NCBI GenBank assembly: GCA_963756455.1
Contig: CAVWNC010000004.1
Coordinates: 1,178,001 to 1,242,000, forward strand
From: DASQPA01 sp963756455
Lineage (GTDB): Bacteria; Acidobacteriota; Thermoanaerobaculia; Multivoradales; UBA5704
Length of the DNA: 64,000 bases
Reading direction: 5' to 3'
Position 1 is the stretch's first letter. The number at the start of each line of letters is the position of its first letter. Of this stretch, positions 38,201 through 43,461 are shown in pieces. Position numbers and translations under genes: made by a program. The notes under the pieces were generated by a model that was not told the origin of the DNA, did no database searches, and saw nothing but the letters and a program-made list of their open reading frames with translations.

Positions 38201-40498
38201 GAGCCAGGAAGCCGAGGCGAGCAGGTTGGCGACCGCCCCGTGCGGCACCATCGCCCCCTTGGGAGCCCCGGTGCTGCCGGAGGTATAGATGACATAGGCA
38301 AGGTCGAGCGGATCGACGGCGGCCGGGAGGGGGGCCCGCGCGTCGCCGGCTAGGGTACCGCCGGCCCCGAGCACGATCGCCATTCCCGTCAGAGGGCACC
38401 GGCCGTGCGCCGTCGGGTCGGTGACGAGGAGACGCGCCCCGCTGTCCACGGCGATCGAACGCAGGCGCTCCAGGGGGTGGGCCGGATCGAGCGGCAGGTA
38501 GGCCCCGCCGCGGTCGAGAATGCCGAGGACGGCGGCGACCATCGCCGCCGTGCGCTCCATGAGGAGGGCCACCACGTCCCCGCGCCCGGCACCGGCGCGT
38601 TCGAGCGCGGCGGCGAGGCGGCGCGAGCGCCGGTCGAGCTCGCCGTAGCTGACGACGCCCTCGGGAGCGACCACCGCCGGCCGGTCCGGCGTCGCCGCCG
38701 CCTGCGCGGCGATCTGGCGATGGAGGGCGGTCGCGGCCGGCGCCCTGCCGGCAATGTCGGCGACATCGGCGATATCGGCGACATCGGCGACATCGGCGAT
38801 ATCGGCGATATCGGCGGCATCGGCGACATCCGGCACGGGTACGATCGCGGCCGCGGCCCACCCGGCCGCCGCCGGCAGGAGCAGCTCGCCGACCCGGGTG
38901 TCCGGATCGGCGGCGATCGCCTGAAGCAGAAGCTCGAAACGGCGCGCCAGATCGCGGGCGTCGACCGCCGGCGCGCCGCCGAGGACGAAGCGTCCGGCGA
39001 GGCCTCCCCCGCGCTCCTCGACGAAGACCGAGAGCCCGTATTCCGAGCTCTCGGGAGCGAGCGGGATCTCCTCCACCGCGATCCCGGCCAGTCGCGGCGG
39101 CTCCGGCGGCACGCGGTAGGAGAGCACCGCCTGGAAGAACGGCTCTCCGGCCGCCCGGCCGGGCCGCAGGCGCTCGATCAGCAGCTCGCACGGCACCTCG
39201 CGGTAGGCGAAAGCGCGGAGGCAGGCGTCGCGCACCGCGGCGAGGAGCTGGCGGAAGACCGTCCCGGAGTGGAGCTGGGCGCGGATGGGCAGGAAGTTCA
39301 GAAAGGCGCCGATCGCGGCCTCGGCCCCGGGCAGGGCGCGATCCTGGACGGCGATCCCGACCGCCTGGTCGGTGCCGCCGCCCTCGTGGTGCAGGAGCGC
39401 GTGGAGGGCCGCGAGCACGATCATGAAGGTCGTCGTCCCAGACGCCCCGCCGAGCTCGCGCAGCCGGGCCACGGTGGCGGACCCGCTCCGGAAGCTCCCG
39501 GAGCGCTCGTTCGGGGCACTGGACGCGCCCGGCGCCCCGTCCGCGCTCGCCCAGAGCGCCAGCCGCGCCGGCGCGCCGGCGAGCTCCGCCGTCCAGAGGT
39601 CGAGGCGGGGAGCGAGATCGTCCGGAAGCTCGAAGCGCCGCTGCGCGCGAGCGTACGCGCCGACCTGGAACGGCAGGTCCGCCCCCGGAGGCATGCGGTA
39701 GAAGCGTTCGAGCTCGGAAAGGAAGAGCGGCAGGGAGGCGCCGTCGCAGGCGATGTGGTGCGCGGCGAGGACTAGCACGTGGTCGTCTTCGCCGAGCCTC
39801 AGGAGGACGGCGCGCAGGAGCGGTCCCCGGCCGAGGTCGAACGGCTCGCGGACGATCTCCCGGATCGCCGTCGCGAGGTCGCCCGAGAGCGGGCGCTCCA
39901 CCAGCCGGGGGCGCGTGGCCGCCGGGCGCCGGACGAGCCCGACGGCGGTGAGCGCGAAGGCCCCGCGCAGACTCTCGTGCCGGCGCACGATCTCCTCCAC
40001 CGCCCGGCGGAGCGCGTCCACGGCCAGCGGGCCGCGCAGACGGAAGGCGACGGCGAGATGGTGGACCGCGGGATCGGCCGCGACCTGGTGCGCGAACCAG
40101 ATCCGCCGCTCGGCGAAAGAGGTCGGGGCGGTTTCGAGCGCCAGGGCCGCCAGGGGCGCCGCGGGCTCGACCGGCGGCACGGGCCGAGCCTCGGAGCACG
40201 AGCGGGAGCGGTCGGCGAGCTCCCGGGCGAGGGCGCCGAAGCTCGTGGCGGCGAGCACCTCGGAGAGCGTCACGGGGAGAGCGAGATCCGCTTCGATCGC
40301 CGCCACCAGGTCGGCGGCGCGGAGGGAATCGAGTCCGAGCGCGCCCGGGCTCCCCTGCGCGTCGACGGCGGCGGCCGAAACTCCCAGCGCCTCTGCCGCG
40401 CGCCGCACCAGCCACTCCTCGATCACCGCCGCGGGATCGCCGCCCGGACCTGCAATCCCGCCAGCGACGCCACCGACCATGCTGCTCCTCTGCTCCAT
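13568..40498 (-). CDS. Giant NRPS gene, 5' part (ACP, modules 1-8, first half of C9)
   Basis: The first 8,976 codons of a gene that would encode about 11,334 residues after repair of two single-base deletions. Order: ACP (GLDSL near 40330), C1, A1, PCP1, then C-A-PCP modules 2 to 8 and the first half of C9. Every C domain keeps HHxxxDG and every carrier keeps GGxS or GLDS. The frame is lost at the G7 run 13745-13751; the tail after it (to 13568) is out-of-frame nonsense. Start: ATG 40498 is the longest, but ATG 40480 (MVGGVAGG) has GAGGAG four bases upstream and may be the real start. There is no fused AMP ligase, so the N-terminal ACP must be loaded in trans. Predicted residues: X, Val, Asx, Pro, Val, Thr, Thr, Asp. 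The product is a long peptide, probably acylated; a cytoplasmic megasynthase. Confidence 0.93.
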   Translation of the reverse strand: MEQRSSMVGGVAGGIAGPGGDPAAVIEEWLVRRAAEALGVSAAAVDAQGSPGALGLDSLRAADLVAAIEADLALPVTLSEVLAATSFGALARELADRSRSCSEARPVPPVEPAAPLAALALETAPTSFAERRIWFAHQVAADPAVHHLAVAFRLRGPLAVDALRRAVEEIVRRHESLRGAFALTAVGLVRRPAATRPRLVERPLSGDLATAIREIVREPFDLGRGPLLRAVLLRLGEDDHVLVLAAHHIACDGASLPLFLSELERFYRMPPGADLPFQVGAYARAQRRFELPDDLAPRLDLWTAELAGAPARLALWASADGAPGASSAPNERSGSFRSGSATVARLRELGGASGTTTFMIVLAALHALLHHEGGGTDQAVGIAVQDRALPGAEAAIGAFLNFLPIRAQLHSGTVFRQLLAAVRDACLRAFAYREVPCELLIERLRPGRAAGEPFFQAVLSYRVPPEPPRLAGIAVEEIPLAPESSEYGLSVFVEERGGGLAGRFVLGGAPAVDARDLARRFELLLQAIAADPDTRVGELLLPAAAGWAAAAIVPVPDVADAADIADIADVADVADIADVADIAGRAPAATALHRQIAAQAAATPDRPAVVAPEGVVSYGELDRRSRRLAAALERAGAGRGDVVALLMERTAAMVAAVLGILDRGGAYLPLDPAHPLERLRSIAVDSGARLLVTDPTAHGRCPLTGMAIVLGAGGTLAGDARAPLPAAVDPLDLAYVIYTSGSTGAPKGAMVPHGAVANLLASASWLRADDRVAAATTLAFDFAVTELLFPLARGATVHLCDAGTAVDGRLLAAFIERCRASVVQGTPATWRMLLDAGWQPRPGMRLLCGGEALAANLAHRLVDGGAELWNLYGPTETTVFATLQPVRRSALRDGGTVPIGRPVAGASCLVLNPLLAPVPSGAAGELGVAGAGLGHGYLGRPDATAERFVPHPGASRPGERLYRTGDLVRQDAAGDLRFLGRIDRQLKLRGFRIEAGEVEAVLAGHPAVERCAVDLKVLPAGEPGLAAYLVLRAAALRPTAGELRAHARRRLPEPMVPGAWIWLDALPETPSRKVDYAALPWPGAALGTAGVAGEPEPPAHETEARVLGLWQGLVGVGGLGVEDDFFEVGGNSLLVGRLLAQVNAELGVELPVRAVFERPTVRAVAAAVARARGAALAPILASSPAGSRGFPLSSGQARLWLLWTLAPESAAYNVPGAVRLSGDLAVGPLFGALAEIARRHDVLRTRFSAVDGVPRQEIEPHPRLPPCVIDLSALPGERREACWRERADEEALRPFDLAAGPPFRALLLGLGRREHVLLLTLHHIASDGGSIEVLLGELAALYGAAVLGRPAELPDLPIQYADYAVWQRARLASGALDAPLAYWREHLRDLPRLELPTDHPRPATLSDRGAGEPVRLPRALTEPVRERARGQGATLFMALLAAWQGVLWRFSGQGELAVGTAVSNRHRAELHGLIGFFVNTLVLRTEIDPRRGFGELLDRARATALAAFAHQEAPFDRVVEQAGGGRDSGSAPLVQTILALHRAPRLERRLPGLTLGRIERAPRTAQLELNLLLEEEENGRVGEVGGWLVFSTDLYEPATARRMAAGLLRLLAEGAEHPERPLEEIDFLGAIERQQVLFAWNRTERPGPAETRVHRRFAAEARARPHAVALVAALVAEDGAVSYGELDRRAARLARRLRALGVGPEARVGICLPRSLDLVVAILGVLKAGGAYLPLDTEWPAERLGWLLADARAALVLTTGDLAPRLSGWSGRFVRLEGAAGAEPQAPVTPETPETAEPEVDPTNAAYVMYTSGSTGRPKGVVICHRSVVRLVCGNSYCDLSPDETLLHLAPISFDASTFELWGALLNGGRVVLAPADLPSAAGLGDLVGRHGITTLWLTAALFSAYVDEAPEALAEVRQLLVGGEAVSAAHVRRAAARMRPGARIVNGYGPTEATTFTACHGVLAALAAETRGLTRFPIGRPLADVQVYVLGGALELLPVGAPGELYVGGAGLARGYLDRPERTAERFVPNPFAGERGEPGSRLYRTGDRVRWRDDGNLEFLGRLDAQVKIRGYRIEPGEVQAVLEEHPAVERAAVVAREDRPGERRLAAYVVGRGGEVDLAALRRHLRERLPEPLVPSVWMALDALPRTANGKLDQRALPVPEVAAGGIGGIGGMGRAPRTATEELLAGIWCEVLERAEVSVEDDFFALGGHSLVAAQVASRVRRIFGVELPLRQLFAAPGLATLARWIDGAAGGESGETGETGAIERAAPGGEAPLSPAQQRLWFLERLEPGSGAYHLTAALRLSGRLDVAALGRGLDEVVRRHAVLRTRFVETAEGVVQRVEAARPGLLTVVDLLAGAAAEVASGDAAVEARARAADRRPFDLERGPLVRAELLRLAADESALVVALHHVVADGWSVGVLVRELGALYTAFAVGLPSPLPELPIQYADYAIWQRRRLAAPAAERQVDYWRERLAGLPPLDLPTDRPRPARLSSRGAGERVQLDGARVAAAQALCRREGVTLFMALAAAWAAVLWRFCGQGEVAFGTPVAHRDRLETEGLIGFFVNTLVLRVAVGEGSCRDLLGGMREAALGAYAHQEVPFERVVEALAPERDLGRMALFQTMLALASFSGAAAADLELPGIAVRELDLAPESAQLDLSLGLAPAADGLAGWLVYSTDLFDAATARQIGEQVGRVLAQMSERPLAGLADLAWMGEEERRQVLHDWNRTARPVSPRCLHELFAEQAAAGPDAVAVRCGEEVVSFAELERRANRLAWHLWRHGVATEARVALGVERGVGMVVALLAVLKAGGAYLPLDAGSPPERLAWMLADAAVATVLVSAAFRHRLSSWQGRVMDLDAAAASIAAQPASAPPVAVAPGNAAYVLYTSGSSGRPKGVVVPHESVCNYVQWSAAAYAVREHAGASVHTPLSFDLTVAALLTPLLAGRPVALIPERVELDRLADALVAAGYGFLNLTPAHLELLGEPAALLAAAGRVTMVVGGEAVLGEAVGAWRAAGARVFNEYGPTEATVGCAMYEVPAAAGPGPLPIGRPIGNARLYVFDGAMAPLPPGVPGELWIGGRGLARGYLDRPERTALSFVPDPMGGERGVPGERLYRSGDRARFRHDGNLEFLGRVDEQVKIRGHRIEPGEVTAALAAHPGVFQAAVVAGEDRPGQRRLVAYVVPRGDDRVTAAALLQHLRARLPEPMVPGAFVFVPSLPLTPHGKLDRRALPAPDDGAETPVFRAPRTAVEELLAGIWREILGCERVGTDDNFFALGGQSLLATRVVSQVRQLLGIDLELRHLFAEPTLAHLARRIEASMAAGRPGAPPLRRWPRGAAAPLSYAQQRLWLLESLHPGSGAYHISGGLRWSGPLDGRALARSLDEVVRRHEALRTRFVTVGEEVVQRVVRAPTVSAAPAGLLRAIDLAALPGPARAAALAARAREQALAPFDLARGPLLRAELLRLAPEEHALLVTVHHIVSDGWSLEVLEGEMAALYEAFAAGRPSPLPELPVQYADYALWQREWLAGGELERQLGYWRERLCDLPDLELPTDRPRPAVPSARGAGLLVSLGEDLSGRLGALCRREGVTLFMLLAAAWSTVLARFCGQPEIVLGTAVANRRRAELEGLIGFFVNTLVLRTALDDAASLREILRRVRETALDAYAHQDVPFEKVVEAAAPERHLGSTPLFRAFLALQNLKGASGSPRRLHGVELADLPLVPQTTAFELSLLLEEGGGGIGGGIGGWVVYSTDLFAAATVRRLVGHLERALAQGVEDVERPLGDLDLLSAAERWQVLAEWSRPESGAARPAAGGVVARIVAQAREQPDAIALTAGGEAVSYGALVRRAGRWAQALARLGVTTEVRVGVLLERSPEIPALLLGILAAGGVYVPVDPRYPEERVRFMLADAGARVVVRAGTAGPSVPGAVVVDVERALHNLRVADGPLQLPRVAAEGLAYVVYTSGSTGRPKGVGIGRGVLDNLIAWQVGASPAGRGRTLQFASPSFDVSLQEILSSLAAGGILVIASEEERRDPEKLLAVLAERQVERLFLPWVALQQLAETAVARGTFPDRLREIVTAGETLRVTPALRAFLGRLPGSTLENQYGPSETHLVTAHLLAPPVERWPELPPVGRPVAGAAVYLVDPRPSRSPRSSWLRPVPAGAAGEVWLGGPGIGRGYLGRPDLTAERFVPDPWGTVFGGRLYRTGDLARHLPDGALQFLGRADDQVKIRGFRIEPGEIEAVLARQPGVAAAAVTTREDRPADRRLVAYVVPGAEPPPPAAELRRGLARELPGYMVPAVFVFLEALPLTPSGKVDRRRLPAPAPATAEGRATPPATPAERALAAIWQEVLGLPAVGREDGFFALGGHSLSATRVVSRVRQAFGVELPLRELWSAPTLADLAARVVELGAGAVPAPIVPRAPATAAAATAAAIPLSDAQRRLWFLSRLAPESEAYHLAGAVRLAGRLDVAALGRSLDEVVRRHEALRTVFTEEAEAEEVGGVAQRIAPPRPGLLSRVDLRGLPAAERAKAVSTGARSLAGRAFDLTRGPLVRAALLALGEDEHALLLALHHIVCDGWSMGILLHEMTALYAAFAAGEGSPLPELPIQYADYALWQSGWLSGEGPAEQLAYWRQRLAALPVLDLPTDRPRPAAPSDRGGGARWQLNSGLTARMRQLSRRGGATPFMVLAAAWDLVLWRWSGERDLAVGTPIAHRNRPELEGLIGFFVNMLVLRVEVAAEAGFGALVDRVREAALGAYVHQDLPFERVVEALTDGRDLARSPLFQVVVALQAAPELDVELPGLTLSQIALPPGAAPFELSLLGEERPEGIAGTLVYSTDLYEPATARRMAGQLARALAQALERPERPLADLDLLEPGERHQLLCVWNQTERPASAALAALAACTIDERFAAVARDRPAAVALVAGERAVTYGELGRRAWRLARRLAGSGIGPEVPVGLSAERGELGVEGVVAMLAILVAGGAYLPLDAGAPAGRLTAMLDEAGARLALVTAVTAARLASWGGRLLRIDDATAWEGDGDGEEITPAAGLPAGRAAYLMYTSGSTGRPKGVVVGHRSVVRLVCGNSYCALSPAETLLQLAPVSFDASVFELWGALLNGGRSVLAPEGGMTAGELRALVERHGVTTLWLTSSLFNVYVDEEPEVASGIRQLLVGGDVVSAPHVRRAATRMRPGARIVNGYGPTEATTFTTCHGVAVEAAASLAAMPIGRPIAGAEVYVLDERMSPVPTGVPGELWVGGAGLARGYAGRPELTAERFVPHPFATESAEPGAQGESGARLYRTGDLARWREGGELQYLGRLDEQVKIRGYRVEPGEVRAVLESHPGVEQAAVVAREDRPGERRLVAYVVGRGGTPVEIGALREYARARLPEYMVPGAWVALASLPLTAQGKLDRRALPAPEEGGGGEGRSPLAVRSATEELLAGIWCSVLGREGVGAEDDFFALGGHSLLATQVVSRVRQVLGVELPLRQVFVEPTLGALAREVDGLLSAGVSDGERIERRARGAESPLSFAQQRLWFLERLAPGSGAYHVPAAVRLSGRLDIGALGRSLDEVVRRHQALRTRFVERGGEVVQRVEAARPGLLSVVDLAGLPGVPDREARLLALAREQASVPFDLSTGPLLRAELLRLSAEEYGLLVTMHHIASDGWSMGILVRELGALYEAFAAGRESPLPELPIQYADYALWQREWLSGGELDRQLGYWRERLADLPVLALPTDRPRPAAPRLLGAVEESQWSASWVAELWQLSRRSGVTLYMVLLSGFAALLGRQARQREVVVGSPIANRTRPELEGLIGFLVNTLVLRLDTGEATVGALLERAREAALSAYAHQDVPFERLVEELAPVRETSRNALFQVMLALQNAPFSGGEIPGLQAASLSTHTGVSKFDCTLSLVPEPGGSLVASLEYSTELFEAATARRMLAQLERLLAGMLCGEGAPVADLPLLSAAERYELVLDRNRVERFPVGECLDERFAAVARRQPEAVALVEGGRALSYGELARRAAGIAGRLRSLGVGPEVRVGLCLERGIEQVAAILGVLGAGGAYVPLDPDSPSERLAWILADSGAALAVTTASLRERLADWDGSVLLLDGEGAAAPPALPASPTPWRSAAQAAYVIYTSGSTGRPKGVVVSHGNVVRLLLSTACRFGFGVEDVWTLFHSYAFDFSVWELWGALGHGGRLVVVPYWQSRSAESLRSLLVAEGVTVLNQTPSSFRSLLSGEEGGERSALRWVIFGGEALEPGRLAGWWERHSEVRLVNMYGITETTVHVTFRELTREDVVGRGWVSAVGERLGDLELYVLDERMSPVPVGMPGELWVGGAGLARGYAGRPELTAERFGPHPFAAERGESGARLYRTGDLARWREGGELEYLGRLDEQVKIRGYRIEPGEVRAVLESHPGVEQAAVVAREDRPGERRLVAYVVGRGGAPVETGALREHVRARLPEYMVPGAWVALASLPLTAQGKLDRRALPAPEEGGGEQGGLARAVRSATEELLAGIWCSVLGREGVGSEDDFFALGGHSLLATQVVSRVRQVLGVELPLRQVFVEPTLGALAREVDGLLSAGVSGTTGTSGRERIERRVRGAESPLSFAQQRLWFLERLAPGSGAYHVPVAVRLSGRLDAAALMRSLDEVVRRHEALRTRFVERGGEVVQGVEEARPGLLSVVDLTGLPEPPDREARLLALAREQASLPFDLSTGPLLRAELVRLSAEEHALLVTMHHIASDGWSMGVLVKELGALYEAFSAGRQSPLPELPIQYADYAQWQREWLSGGELDRQLGYWRERLADLPVLALPTDRPRPAAPRLLGAVEESQWSASWVADLWQLSRRSGVTLYMVLLSGFAALLGRQARQREVVVGSPIANRTRPELERLIGFLVNTLVLRLDTGEATVGELLERAREAALAAYAHQDVPFERLVEELAPARETSRNALFQVMLALQNAPFSGGEIPGLQAASLSTHAGVSKFDCTLSLVPEPGGGLLASLEYSTELFEAATARRTLAQLERLLAGMLCGEGAPVSDLPLLSAAERYELVLDRNRVERFPVAECLDERFAAVARRQPEAVALVEQGRALSYGELARRAAGIAGRLRSLGVGPEVRVGLCLERGIEQVAAILGVLGAGGAYVPLDPDSPAERLAWILADSGAALAVTTASLRERLADWDGSVLLLDGEGAAAPPALPASPTPWRSAAQAAYVIYTSGSTGRPKGVVVSHGNVVRLLLSTACRFGFGVEDVWTLFHSYAFDFSVWELWGALGHGGRLVVVPYWQSRSAESLRSLLVAEGVTVLNQTPSSFRSLLSGEEGGERSALRWVIFGGEALEPGRLAGWWERHPEVHLVNMYGITETTVHVTFRELTREDVVGRGWVSAVGERLGDLELYVLDERMSPVPVGMPGELWVGGAGLARGYAGRPELTAERFVPHPFAAERGESGARLYRTGDLARWREGGELEYLGRLDEQVKIRGYRVEPGEVRAVLESHPGVEQAAVVAREDRPGERRLVAYVVGRGGVPVEIGALREHVRDRLPEYMVPGAWVALASLPLTAQGKLDRRALPAPEEGGGEQGGLARAVRSATEELLAGIWCSVLGREGVGSEDDFFALGGHSLLATQVVSRVRQVLGVELPLRQVFVEPTLGALAREVDGLLSTGDSGASGTQGTSGRERIERRSRGAESPLSFAQQRLWFLERLAPGSGAYHVPVAVRLSGRLDVAALGRSLDEVVRRHEALRTRFVERNGEVAQRVEEPCPGLLSVVDLTGLPGVPDREVQLLARAREQASAPFDLSTGPLLRAELVRLSAEEHALLVTMHHIASDGWSMGVLVRELGALYEAFSEGRESPLPELPIQYADYAQWQREWLSGGELDRQLGYWRERLADLPVLALPTDRPRPARALRDGASLPVSFDGALAGRLGALCRQEGVTLFMALLAAWQVVLGRWSGQDDVVIGTDVANRNAAEIEGLIGFFVNQLALRGSVPGAATFREILAGARETALAAYGHQDVPFEQVVSAVAPERDPSRAPLFQVKLVFEVLPPARTFAGLAIEALPIDLDVAKVDLHLHLAHGEAGGLDGRLRYARELFEAATVRRLLARFESHLEAIVAEPARRLGDLPLVAPVEREEILRATGGGGRPAGDDTRWLHQAFEAQAALYPETPAVVAGASSLDYGELDRRANQLARYLKQAGLAAETRVALYFERGVELVIALLGVLKAGGVFVPLDPALPVERVSALLEDSGAPLVLSMRGLADRLPSYFVQVIALDDDGPEIARQPDGALGETVDGDQLAYVIYTSGSTGRPKGVGVRHASVASYVAGIRHRLGLEPGWRYALVTTFAADLGYTAVFAALSTGGTLHLPDAESASQPWTLARTFAAAGVDVLKITPSFLAALLAAEPSPALIPRRVLVLGGEASGWDLVGEARRRRPQVRIVNHYGPTEATIGCALSPLEGVDPTLGPVPVGRPLPGMEVYLLDTGMELVPAGAVGELWIGGAGLARGYVERPDLTAERFLPHPWAGEVGEPGARLYRSGDRARRRLDGNLEFLGRLDDQVKIRGVRIEPGEVRAALEACPGVERAAVVAERDRGGELRLVAYVVGPGAREVEALRGRLREVLPEALLPSAFVALDALPLTPNGKLDRRALPAPPEEEGNTSGEGPLPPRTPVEELLAGIWADVLGRERVGVADDFFALGGHSLLATQVVARIHQVLGVDVPVAAIFDAPTVAALARLIAASPAADPAGDPVPGLVARGVRRAPLSYAQLRLWFLHQLDPGDPSYNVLRALRLSGDLDVRALAAVLAEIVRRHAILRTRFVDGGGEPEQVVHDGGVGLAVVDLSGLATAESEEIARALAAEEVARPFDLSAGPLVRAALVRLAAAEHVLLVTVHHIASDGWSLGVLVRELGALYGAFSAGRKSPLPELPVQYADYALWQRERLTGGSSNASLPTGASGWRRLRPSTCRRIARVRRSSVTAVRASRYGWGGRRRSGCRRSAGGRA
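13745..13751 (-). other. Apparent -1 frameshift in a G7 run (C9)
   Basis: On the coding strand the run reads ACG GGG GGG AGC where the paralogous site in C10 (near 10550) reads ACG GGG GGT GAG. Adding one G restores LTGGELERQLAYW and the whole downstream reading frame. Confidence 0.85.
14298..17515 (-). other. NRPS module 8 (C, Asp-like A, PCP)
   Basis: The C motif is HHIASDGWS (near 17085). The A3-A4 region is divergent (FAADLGYTAVF). Aligning its DLGYT with DLTVT gives DLTKVGHIG with the A10 Lys, which matches the Asp code DLTKVGHIGK. The PCP motif is GGHSLL (near 14480). Confidence 0.78.
17520..20740 (-). other. NRPS module 7 (C, Thr A, PCP), copy 2 of tandem duplication
   Basis: Same domain order and same Thr code as module 6, with scattered substitutions. 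Landmarks recur at an offset of exactly 3,222 bp (1,074 codons). The PCP motif is GGHSLL (near 17710). Confidence 0.88.
17670..24100 (-). repeat. Tandem duplication of a whole NRPS module (modules 6 and 7)
   Basis: Two nearly identical copies of a C-A-PCP unit lie head to tail with a period of 3,222 bp. For example, the same stretch begins at 19001 and at 22223. Differences are scattered single bases plus a changed PCP-C linker. Confidence 0.85.
20742..23960 (-). other. NRPS module 6 (C, Thr A, PCP), copy 1 of tandem duplication
   Basis: The C motif is HHIASDGWS (near 23540). A motifs FDFSVWE, VLNQTPSSF, VIFGGEA and NMYGITETTVHV give DFWNIGMVH with the A10 Lys: an exact match to the Thr code DFWNIGMVHK. 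The PCP motif is GGHSLL (near 20930). The module is nearly identical to module 7, 3,222 bp away. Confidence 0.88.
23962..27215 (-). other. NRPS module 5 (C, Val-like A, PCP)
   Basis: The C motif is HHIVCDGWS (near 26785). A motifs FDASVFE, TLWLTSSLF, LLVGGDV and NGYGPTEATTFT give DAFWLGGTF, valine-like as in module 2. The PCP motif is GGHSLL (near 24130). Confidence 0.83.
27220..30487 (-). other. NRPS module 4 (C, Pro-like A, PCP)
   Basis: The C motif is HHIVSDGWS (near 30055). A motifs FDVSLQE, LFLPWVAL, IVTAGET and NQYGPSETHLVT give about DVQFVAQLV, close to proline codes such as DVQFIAHVV. The PCP motif is GGHSLS (near 27410). Confidence 0.78.
30490..33680 (-). other. NRPS module 3 (C, Asx-like A, PCP)
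   Basis: The C motif is HHVVADGWS (near 33255). A motifs FDLTVAA, FLNLTPAHL, MVVGGEA and NEYGPTEATVGC give DLANVGEVG, resembling Asn/Asp codes (DLTKLGEVG, DLTKVGHIG) with two changes. The PCP motif is GGQSLL (near 30665). Confidence 0.8.
33690..36935 (-). other. NRPS module 2 (C, Val-like A, PCP)
   Basis: The C motif is HHIASDGGS (near 36525). A motifs FDASTFE, TLWLTAALF, LLVGGEA and NGYGPTEATTFT give DAFWLGGTF, one change from the valine code DAFWIGGTFK. The PCP motif is GGHSLV (near 33865). Short 9-bp repeats encode linkers near 35115-35140, 33972-33997 and 33709-33735. Confidence 0.85.
36960..40140 (-). other. NRPS module 1 (starter C, unassigned A, PCP)
   Basis: C1 has HHIACDGAS (near 39750). 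The A domain motifs are FDFAVTE, VVQGTPATW, LLCGGEA and NLYGPTETTVFA, giving DFTQLGLVF. This shares QLG-x-V with Gly-type codes (DILQLGLIW) but starts differently, so I leave it unassigned. The PCP motif is GGNSLL (near 37105). A 9-bp minisatellite encodes the C-A linker. Confidence 0.85.
38752..38831 (-). repeat. 9-bp minisatellite in the C1-A1 linker
   Basis: About nine tandem copies of a 9-bp unit (atcggcgac or atcggcgat) in frame encode a run of D-(I/V)-A triplets between the C1 and A1 domains. The length is a multiple of three, so the frame is kept. Confidence 0.92.
40200..40450 (-). other. N-terminal acyl carrier domain of the giant NRPS
   Basis: The motif LGLDSLRAADLV places the phosphopantetheine serine near 40328. 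The GLDSL form is that of acyl carrier proteins, not the GGHS of peptidyl carriers. It sits before the first C domain with no adenylation domain ahead of it, so it probably presents a fatty acyl or other starter to C1. Confidence 0.85.
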
Positions 40499-40801
40499 GG
40501 GCTGATCCCGGGCCGCGGATCTCGTGGTGGTGGGTTGGAGCCGGGCGACGGCTCTCTAGGGTACCACCTGCTTCGAGAGTCGCTCGCGGCGCGCGCTTTC
40601 AGGATGATGGTTCTTAAGGTAAGACAAAAGTTAGCTTCTTTGCCCGGATCTGCTCCAGGTCAGCCGTTTAGTAGGTGCATCCCGAAGCCTCAGCCGTGAC
40701 GACTGGCCGGCTGGGTCACCACCTCTCCCTTCCCCACGTCCTGCTGGAGTTCCGAGGGAGCGTGTCTCGCGAGTCGCGCCCACGCGGCCCTACGTCCCTG
40801 C
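40499..40801. other. Non-coding gap upstream of the giant NRPS
   Basis: There are about 300 bp between the NRPS start and the stop of the permease gene. I see no convincing ORF, hairpin or consensus promoter. A relatively AT-rich patch near 40600-40640 contains, on the minus strand, TTGTCT, but no good -10 box at the right distance. Confidence 0.4.
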
Positions 40802-43393
<2,592 letters not shown>

Positions 43394-43461
43394 GGGAATC
43401 TCCCTCCGGGAGATGTACGCTGGGATCTGGGGAATGTTACCCGGCTGCCAAGGGCTTCCTC

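Noticed and set aside
38752..38831. CRISPR or regulatory iterons
   Set aside because: 9-bp units lying in frame inside the NRPS coding region; a minisatellite.
112..40699. Many long open frames opposite or out of frame with the NRPS genes (for example + strand 458-1789, 1886-3340, 12018-13781, 28160-29941)
   Set aside because: Shadow frames caused by high GC. They are Arg/Pro/Gly-rich, show no domains, and recur at each repeated module.
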